Shown piece by piece: positions 56,165 through 64,000 of a DNA stretch of 64,000 bases. The stretch's first letter is position 1, and every line of letters begins with the position of its first letter. The stretch is taken from contig NC_064677.1 of the NCBI RefSeq assembly GCF_023278565.1, positions 682,001 to 746,000 on the forward strand, read 5' to 3'. The position numbers were made by a program, and so were the translations under genes. The notes beneath the pieces are model-generated. The model was given only the letters and a program-made list of their open reading frames with translations, was not told where the DNA came from and did no database searches. This DNA comes from Colletotrichum lupini. Its lineage: Eukaryota > Ascomycota > Sordariomycetes > Glomerellales > Glomerellaceae.

Positions 56165-59100
56165 TACTAAATATAGCTCTATGGATTATATAATAATATA
56201 TAGTGTGGGTATGGGTAGTAGTACTAGCTTCTTAACTTAACTAAGTATATAATAGCCTAACCTAGGCCGCTCTTAACTAATATAAACGCCTCTATTAGTA
56301 TCCTTCTTTATTATTATATTTATTAATTATTAAGTACTATCCTTACTTATTTTTTTAGCTCTATTATTAACATAGGGGATACCTTTTTTAATTATATACT
56401 ATAATAGTTATTAATATTTATAATAGTATATATATTAGTAATAAGCTATTTAGTTTAGAGTTAGGGGGGTTTAATAGTATATATGTTAAGGTTTAATACG
56501 TATACTTTTCTTTTCTTACCCTTACGGTTCTTAGTAATATTTTTAACTTAGTATAATATATTTAATATAATTTTAATAATTTAATAGGGACCGGTTTATA
56601 ATAGGTCGAATTTAGAGTTTAACTTACTATCCTTATTACTTTTTTTTTAAATGAGATTATTTATAGTAAACTTTTTAATAAGGATAGCTTTTATATTTAC
56701 TATCTTAGCTATGCGTATTAATTTATTTTTTATATTATTATATAACTCTTTTTTTATATTAATATTAATAATAATGCTCTAGCTTATTATAATAGGGTCT
56801 ATACTAATATCTTCTTTATTAAGGATAATAATAAGTTTAGTAATATTTTCAAGTACCTCGGTTAAATTATTAAAACTATTAATAGCTATCGTATTTTATA
56901 AAGTATTCTTTTTAAGTATAACTAAGGATAGTATAATAAATATTAATTAAACGTATTATAAGTTTAGTTATTTTATAATTATAAGTACTTCGTAGTACTA
57001 TTTTATCCTTAGTTCTTTTAGTTATAATTATACTTACTTTATTAATTATAGTTTTATTAGTCTTATTATACGCTCTACCTAATTAGTAAACCGTAAGTAA
57101 GAAGCGGGATTATAAATAAGCTTAGTATTATAATAATTAGTAATTATAGTAAATAATATATTTTTAAAATAATTATTATTATTATAATAAATAGCTTTGG
57201 GCTATCCGAGTATAGAGGAGATTATTAATAACTATACTTAATATACCGCTTTTATAAATACCTTTTTATATAATATAAGGATACTAAACTTAATAAAATA
57301 GTCTACGTTTATTAAAATATACTTCGAACTATTTACTATTATTAAAGTAATCTTTTTTATAAAGTTAATAATTACTATTTTCTAAGGCTTTAATATTAAG
57401 ATCTTCCTTAGTAATAATATTTAAAGTCTTGGATTATATACTTAGTATACTTAATATAACTTAATATATAGGTCTACGTCTTATATTCTTTTAGGCTAGA
57501 ATATACGCCCTCGTAAATAGTATATTATAATTAGTACTCCGAAATAGCCTCTTTTATTATATATATCGTAAAGTTATTATATTACTTAGTCCTTGTTTAC
57601 GTACCGGGCTAGGCTATTATTTATTTTATTTTTATATAGCTCGTACTCTTATATTTTATATCGGGTTACTTTTATTCTTATTAGTCGTTTTTTATTTTTT
57701 AAAAAGTAATTAATTACTAATAGTCTTTTAAAAAGAAATTTAACAACGTTTTTATACTATTTTTATAATCTATACTTATTATAGAGTATATAATAAATAT
57801 TACTCTTTTACTTTTTACTTAAAGTTCTTTTAATATCGCTTAAATTTATTAAAATAGATTTCGATATATCCTATACTCTCGCGGGGTTTAAACATACCCT
57901 GGCCTAGGGCGCTCGTACTTAGTACTCCCTACGATTATTTAGTTCTTTATTTCTATTTTAAAAATAAGTCGCTTTTTAATATTTATTAGCGGGTTTTATA
58001 GCTTATTATAAATATAGCTTAGTTTATTTACTGCTTAAATAATTTTCGTAGTATTAAGTTAATATATATACTCTACGTTATATTTTATTAGAATTTCGAT
58101 TTACTTTATTAACTTATTATAAACTTTACTATAGTTCTTTATACTCTATTTAATTAATTAGTAATTAGTATATATTATAATAGGGTTTAGACTTATGCTT
58201 ATCAACTATTAGTATTTAGTTAAGGCTCGTATAATTATTAAGGGTTTTTTTTCTAAGACTAAATATTATTTTTCTTAGTTAGATAAACGAAACGATATTT
58301 ATATAATAATTATAGCCTTATTAAAATTAGTATTAATAATTAGGGTACTTAGTTTATAATTATTAAGAAGCTATATAAGTATAGCGCTAGTAATATAATT
58401 ATTTACGTTTATTATAATATAAAATTATATTTATAAGCTTACGCCGTAGGTTATATTATTTTAAACTATATTATATATTTTATTAAGTATTTTAACTTAC
58501 TCTTTTCTCTAAACTAAGGTCTTACGCTTTATTTGTTCTTACTATACGCTCTTTTTATTAAACTTAGTTATTTTAAATACTTTTTTAAAAAATGCCCTCG
58601 TAATCGTAGTTTCTAAGTCGGCTCTTTTAGGAATATATTTTTATATAAACGGTATTAAGTATAATAGACCTTTTATTTCTTTTTACGTTTTTAGAAGCTA
58701 CTTTTTAAATTATTATTTTTATATAACGAACTTATTATAATAATATTCTAAAGGGCGTATTTTATTAATATATATTTCGAATTTTACTAAGGTTACGTAA
58801 TTATTAAAAAGGAATATCTTACTCTTACTAAGGGGAATCGGTATTTATACTACTCTTAAGAAGTAATAGTAATATAGAAAGTAAAAGTACTTTTTAAATA
58901 TCTTATTTATAAAGTTATAGTTATTAACGAAGATAAATATCGATATTAAAAGGTACGGGAGGAATTTTATAATTAAAAGAAAGTAATATTTGTTAATATT
59001 ATAATATTTAAAGACTAAGTTTTTAAAACGCGCGTATATTAAGGGTGCTTCTTTAAGTCTTTATAATATGCTTTTATACTTTTATATATTATTAGGGCTA

Positions 59101-60699
59101 ATAACTAAGGTTTTATATTAGTTACTTTCTTAGATAAGAATGCCCTAAAAGCTATTAGAAGCGTCGGTTTATAAGTAAACCCTTGGGTATTTATAAAAGA
59201 TCGAGTTAATATCTATCTTTATATTATAATATAAGTATGTTATTTTTATTAATACTTTATTAATAGGGCGAAAGTTATATATAATCTTTAGGACTCTTAG
59301 CTTAGTTACTTTCTTTTTAAAGAGGGTGTTTATAATTTATTTATTTCTCCCGTTAGGTCTCTTAATAATACTTATTTCTTCTATTTTTAAAAAAGCCACT
59401 ACTACGAATTATTACTTAATACGATTATACTTAAGTTATTTTTTAATCTTAGTACGTATTCCTAGAAAAAGGTTAATTATATACTTTATAAGTTTAGTAC
59501 GCTTAATCTTTATTAATATTTTTATAAAGTAATACTTATAAGTATAATATAATTATTTAACTAAGTCCTTTTTCTTATTAATATTTATTATCGTACCGAC
59601 TATAATATTTAAGTTTTAGAATTATAAGTTAACTTTATACTATAAAGTTTAAAATAGGGGTTAGAAAGTATTAAAAAATCGGGTTTTTAAGGGGTAGGTA
59701 TAAGAAATCGGATTTTATATATAAATTAGTAAAGCCTTAAATATTTATATCTTATTACGTCCTCAATCCTTTTTTAGTTTATTAATTTTACTATTTTTAC
59801 TTATTATTAAGAGTAATATCCTAGCGAGGGTTTTGGGGTCCGTATTATTTTACGAGTAATACTCGTTATTATTATTATTTACGCCCGATTTATCTCTAAT
59901 ATCTAAGCTAATATTAGATTTTTTTAATATATCCTTTTCTTTTTCTATTTAACTTTTTTATTCTAGTATTATTATTAGAGATTAATATTTTCTCTTAATA
60001 ATATTTTTTATAATATATTATTATTAGTTTAGCTAGCTTTATATTAAGGTTTTGCTATTATACTCGACTTGAGGAAAAGGTTAAATAAATAATTACGTAT
60101 TTATATTACTTCTAGACTATATATATTTATCTCTTATATTAGCCTTAGTATTATTAGCGTCTCCTCCTTATTCCTCTTTAATTACGTCCTCTATATATAT
60201 ATTTATATAATAATAGCTTATAGTTTAATTACTCTATACTTATATATTATATATCTTTATTTTAATCACATAATAATAATTTTAATATTATACCTTTTTT
60301 AATATATCTTTTTTTAATATACGCAACCCGTATATATCTCGTCCCGTTTAATAATTATCGTAGTATTTAAAAGGAAATGTTATATCCTATAGTAATAAAT
60401 TTATATTTAATATGCTTAGTAAAAGTACTAAATAATAATTATAGTTACTTAATCCGATTACTCTATTCTTAATAATACTATATTATCCGTTTTTATTAAA
60501 TAGCTCTTTGGATAATAATTCGGATGTTCTTTATAATAATATATGTTTTAACTTATTAATATTTAAATAGTAGTACTATTACCCTTTAACGTACCGGTCC
60601 TTTTAAAGGTTTATTCGTTTCTTAAGTACGGGTATTAGTAATAAAGCTTAGTAACCTTACGATAAGCCTCCTCTAAAAAACGTTCTAGATCTTTTATAA

Positions 60700-60960
60700 T
60701 ATCATTATTATTACTAGTCTTTAATATATCGTCTACGTATAGCTTATCCCCGGGCTAGTATTAGTATTCGTAATAATACTAGAACTTCATAAGGTTTAGT
60801 AATAATTTAATTAGTACTATAATTTTTAAACCTTTTTATCTCTAAAGTAATAGTATTTTATTTTTATAATTAACTACTATACTAACTCTTTTATATTACT
60901 ATTTACTTAAAAAGAGGTCTTACTTATCGCTACGTTCGATAATAATAGCTTGAATTACTA
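60700..60960 (-). mobile_element. Relic of copia-type reverse transcriptase
   Basis: On the minus strand 60742-60722 reads LYVDDIL, the catalytic YxDD motif of retroelement reverse transcriptases. In the same frame, 72 codons upstream, is a VIQA segment where copia enzymes have the first catalytic-Asp region, and between them a KNKILLL ... GLK segment resembling the copia region before YVDD. Frame is broken by several TAA/TAG that RIP could have made from CAA/CAG or TGG. Confidence 0.45.
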
Positions 60961-61754
60961 TTAGGATATTTCTTATTATTAGTCTTATAATACTATATTT
61001 ATATACTAATATTACTTAGTTATCCGCTAGTCTAATTATTATAAGTTCTTATATTTCTACCCGGGGTATATAATATCTTTTAATAAAAGTAAAGTTAATA
61101 ATATTAATAATAAATTCGCTATTTAAAAAGATATTTAAAATACATACATTCTTAATAATAGTATTAATATACCTTAGATTAGTTAATATACTATCCTTAG
61201 GACCGTTTATAATATCTTTAAAAAATACTTTATTATTACCCCTTAATTTCTATTTATTTATTATATTAACTTTTATAATAAAGCTAATATAATATTAGGG
61301 CTCCTTTATATCGAATACTTATATTTTAAGGTCTAACCTGCCTTATTCTTTTAGTCTTCTCGCTTTAACTAAGTCTATTTATATTAAGAAGGCTACCTTA
61401 GCTCTAGTTATTAGACTAATTTATAAGAGCTATAGTATTATTATATTAATAATAATATCCTTTAAGGTCTTTTTAATACTAAACAGCTTAACGTTATACT
61501 CGGTTATGCCCTTAATAAATAATAAGGTCCTAGGGCGTTTATTTATTTTAGCTTTAGCTCTAGTACGATTTTAATAATTATTAATATAATATATATTACG
61601 ACCTAATATGCATAATAAGGTTAGGGCCTCGCCCCACAGGACCTACGGCGGCTACTATACTATATATATAAAAGTACGAATTTAGAATAACTCCTCTTAA
61701 AATAAAAGAACTATAAATAAGTTATATAACTACGATTATATAATAAAATAAGGA

Positions 61755-61822
61755 ACGGACGCTCGTAAATAAATAGAACGGACGATTATAAATAAATAAG
61801 ACGGACGACCGTTTAATAAACT
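61755..61822. repeat. Three 23-bp tandem repeats upstream of the Gag relic
   Basis: ACGGACG occurs at 61755, 61778 and 61801, exactly 23 bp apart, followed each time by an AT-rich tail with AAATAAATA or its variant. It lies about 0.8 kb before the recognisable Gag relic and may be part of an LTR or leader. Confidence 0.7.
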
Positions 61823-62614
61823 ATTAAATAATAATAAATAAAAATATTATAAAGGATATATTTAAGAACGAGACTTATATATAATATAAACTTAAGCTAA
61901 GCTTAAAAATAAACTTCTATAACTTCTTTAATAATTAACTTAGTATTGAATTTTATAATCGCTTTTAACTATTTTTATTAAGAACCTTTTTTAATAAAAT
62001 TACGATTAATTACTAAAACCTTACTTATTTTATAACTTATAAATATAGCTTTAAAAAAGCTATTTATAATTATAATATTATTTATTTAATACTCGTAGCC
62101 TTAACTTTTATTAATATATTTACTATAACTAGCTAGCTATAATACTTTAATTACTCTTATTTAGTAAGTTTATTTTATAAGACATTAACTAAATAGTATA
62201 AATATATTAACTATTAATAATAATAAAATAGCTATACTTACTATTTAATAGTTATATAATATAATAATTAAATTTAAAAATAAGAATAAGTAACTTTACG
62301 CTTAGTTTATAATACCCCGACCCCCTTTAATACTTAGAATTAAGTACTCTAAACTAGAACTTTATAATAGGTCCCCGGATACTTTCTAAGGATTCCTTAC
62401 TTAAACTAGGGCCTACTTATATTATTATAAGACCTCTTTTATTACTAAAATAAATAAGGTTTATTATATAGCTTTATTTTTTTAAAAAAATAGCCTTACT
62501 TAGTTCGAACTTTTTATAAAAAACTATTTTAAAAACGAACGTAATATTTAAAATAAAAATACTAAAAAGATCTTCAATAATTATAACAAGTTTAAAAAAA
62601 AACTTAAAAAGACT

Positions 62615-63085
62615 TTTAATAACTTTAATAAAGAACGAATTATTAAATAAAAGCTTATAACTTTTATATAAAAAGGGTTAGTTAATAAATATATATTTAA
62701 ATTTAGATAGATTATTTCTAAGCTTAATTAAAATAATAATACGCTTATAATAGCTTTTTATTATAACTTAAAAAAAGAAGTTAAAAATAACTTCTCTTAA
62801 TAAAAACGACTAAATAAGCTTTATAATTGTATTAATATAATAATTAAAATTAATAATTAACTCTACGAACGACGTTTTAAATAAAAAGGATAGAATACTT
62901 AAAATAACCGAGCTAAACTTAATAATAAATATAAATATAAACTAATAACTATTACGATAGGGTATTATAGCGGATTAATAAATCTTAATATTATTAAAAA
63001 AAAATAACCTTATTAAAAAAAGGACTTTAAGTATTATAATTATAATAAACTAGGATATATAGCTAGAAACTACTAATAACCTAAG
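62615..63085 (+). mobile_element. Relic of Ty3/gypsy-type Gag with ruined zinc knuckle
   Basis: In one frame from 62615 the pattern of a retrotransposon Gag core is readable (KGLVNKYIFKF and neighbours), interrupted by TAA/TAG at places where Gln or Trp is usual. In the same frame, 139 codons on, 63032-63073 has exactly the spacing of a CX2CX4HX4C knuckle, but all four metal-binding positions are Tyr. RIP explains each change (TGT/TGC to TAT/TAC, CAT to TAT). The pol part should lie beyond this point and outside the window. Confidence 0.6.
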
Positions 63086-64000
63086 TATATTTAATACTAA
63101 CTTGTTTTAAAAAAGCGAGCTAATATAATAAATAAAAAAGTCCTTTATAAATAACTCTTATAAACGGCTTATTATAATAATAATTATTTTATTTATTAAA
63201 ATAATAAAAAATAAATAAGATAGTATTTAAAGCGATTTAAAAATAAAGGACGATCCGGATATAATACTATACTATTTATTAAAACCTTAGTAATAATAAT
63301 AAAATAAAATATCTTTTTATTAACCCTATACTTTTAAAAAAAAAATATTAAATATGTTATTACGCTCTTTTAGATTTATAAAAATATAAAAAAGAAAGTT
63401 AAAACAGACCCCGTTATAAAAAATATACTTTACTTTTTTAAAAAACGAATTAAATAAAGACTCCTAGTTAATATAAAGGAGTAACTTTTTAAATTTAAAA
63501 AAAAAGGCCCCGATACTAAAGAAATTATAAATAGCCTTATCTATATAGTATAACGAAATTATATAAACTAAAAATAATTTACTAAGTTTAAAAAAAGACT
63601 TAATTTAAATAAAATCCTAACTAAGTCTATTTATATAATATAAAAAATAAATAATAATAAAGAATTTATTTATAAAGTTAAAAAGTAGCTTAAAAACCTC
63701 TCATACGAAAATAAAATCGAAGTACTTAAAAAACTAATTTTTAATTTCGGAGTTATAAAAGAAAAGAAAATTAATTTTAATTTTAAAAAAGAAAATATTA
63801 AAATAAGAACTAGTTCCTTTTATTTTAATAAAATAGAATTATTTTATAATTCGAACGAACTTCGTAATATTACTTAACGACGTATTTAAATAAAAATTAA
63901 TTATAAAGTACTATTGAGCGTTAATAATACTAGTTTTAAAAAAGACGATAACGAACTACGGTATAAATATATTTATTTATTTAAAAATAACTAAACTATT

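Larger units (their letters stand above)
56165..64000. repeat. RIP-degraded AT-rich repeat block (right), runs off the window
   Basis: Same composition as the left block: TpA-rich, CpA/TpG-poor, CpG retained. Stop codons fill all frames, yet coding relics of two retrotransposon types remain (listed separately). A short less-altered GC-richer patch lies at about 61618-61655. The longest frame, 68 codons near 59.3 kb, is almost all Ile/Leu/Phe/Tyr and is a product of AT bias. Confidence 0.85.

Noticed and set aside
59326..59532. 68-codon hydrophobic frame in the right repeat block
   Set aside because: Ile/Leu/Phe/Tyr content follows from the AT bias of RIP-mutated DNA.
1..64000. CRISPR arrays, bacterial operons or ribosome binding sites
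   Set aside because: The sequence is eukaryotic and fungal; the repeats seen are coding repeats, microsatellites or transposon relics.

Overview
The window looks like nuclear DNA of a filamentous ascomycete (Pezizomycotina, most likely a Sordariomycete). The evidence is short introns (about 50-120 bp) with GTRNGT-type donors and CTAAC/CTGAC branch sites, fungal-only protein families, and two long AT-rich blocks with the mark of repeat-induced point mutation (RIP). Gene-bearing DNA from about 5.95 to 56.16 kb lies between these two ruined repeat blocks. A third small AT island (about 0.86 kb) lies inside a long gene-poor stretch.

Layout. 1-5.94 kb: RIP-degraded repeat DNA without usable ORFs. 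6.06-16.09 kb: a PNP-NACHT-ankyrin NLR-type protein (-), a single-pass membrane protein with two HXXHC motifs (UstYa/DUF3328-like, +), a DUF1308 protein (-) and a five-exon DUF1688 protein of the URC4/urg3 type (-). 16.1-28.9 kb: no convincing protein gene; it holds the AT island, adjacent tRNA-Ala(AGC) and tRNA-Val(AAC) genes, and three tRNA-like or structured Pol III-like relics. 28.9-43.2 kb: conserved housekeeping genes: OXA1 insertase, MIM1 outer-membrane import factor, Shp1/p47 UBX protein, a Gtr1/RagA GTPase, a fungal Cys/His-rich zinc-finger protein, and a DUF1295 membrane protein with a ten-copy N-terminal repeat. 43.5-55.2 kb: a secreted glycoprotein (-), an APC-family permease (+), glucosamine-6-phosphate deaminase (+), a Zn2Cys6 regulator (-) and a hexokinase-family sugar kinase (+). 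56.2-64.0 kb: RIP-degraded retrotransposon DNA, in which a Ty3/gypsy-type Gag relic and a copia-type reverse transcriptase relic can still be read.

How the genes may work together. Deaminase, Zn2Cys6 regulator and sugar kinase lie side by side, the last two divergent from a promoter dense in CCGG sites. This resembles the fungal N-acetylglucosamine catabolic clusters, but no GlcNAc-6-phosphate deacetylase is seen and the regulator is of the Zn2Cys6 class. I consider this the best candidate for a little-described system here. Exon structures were built by hand from reading frame, splice signals and family knowledge; all spliced lengths are in frame. No similarity search was run.
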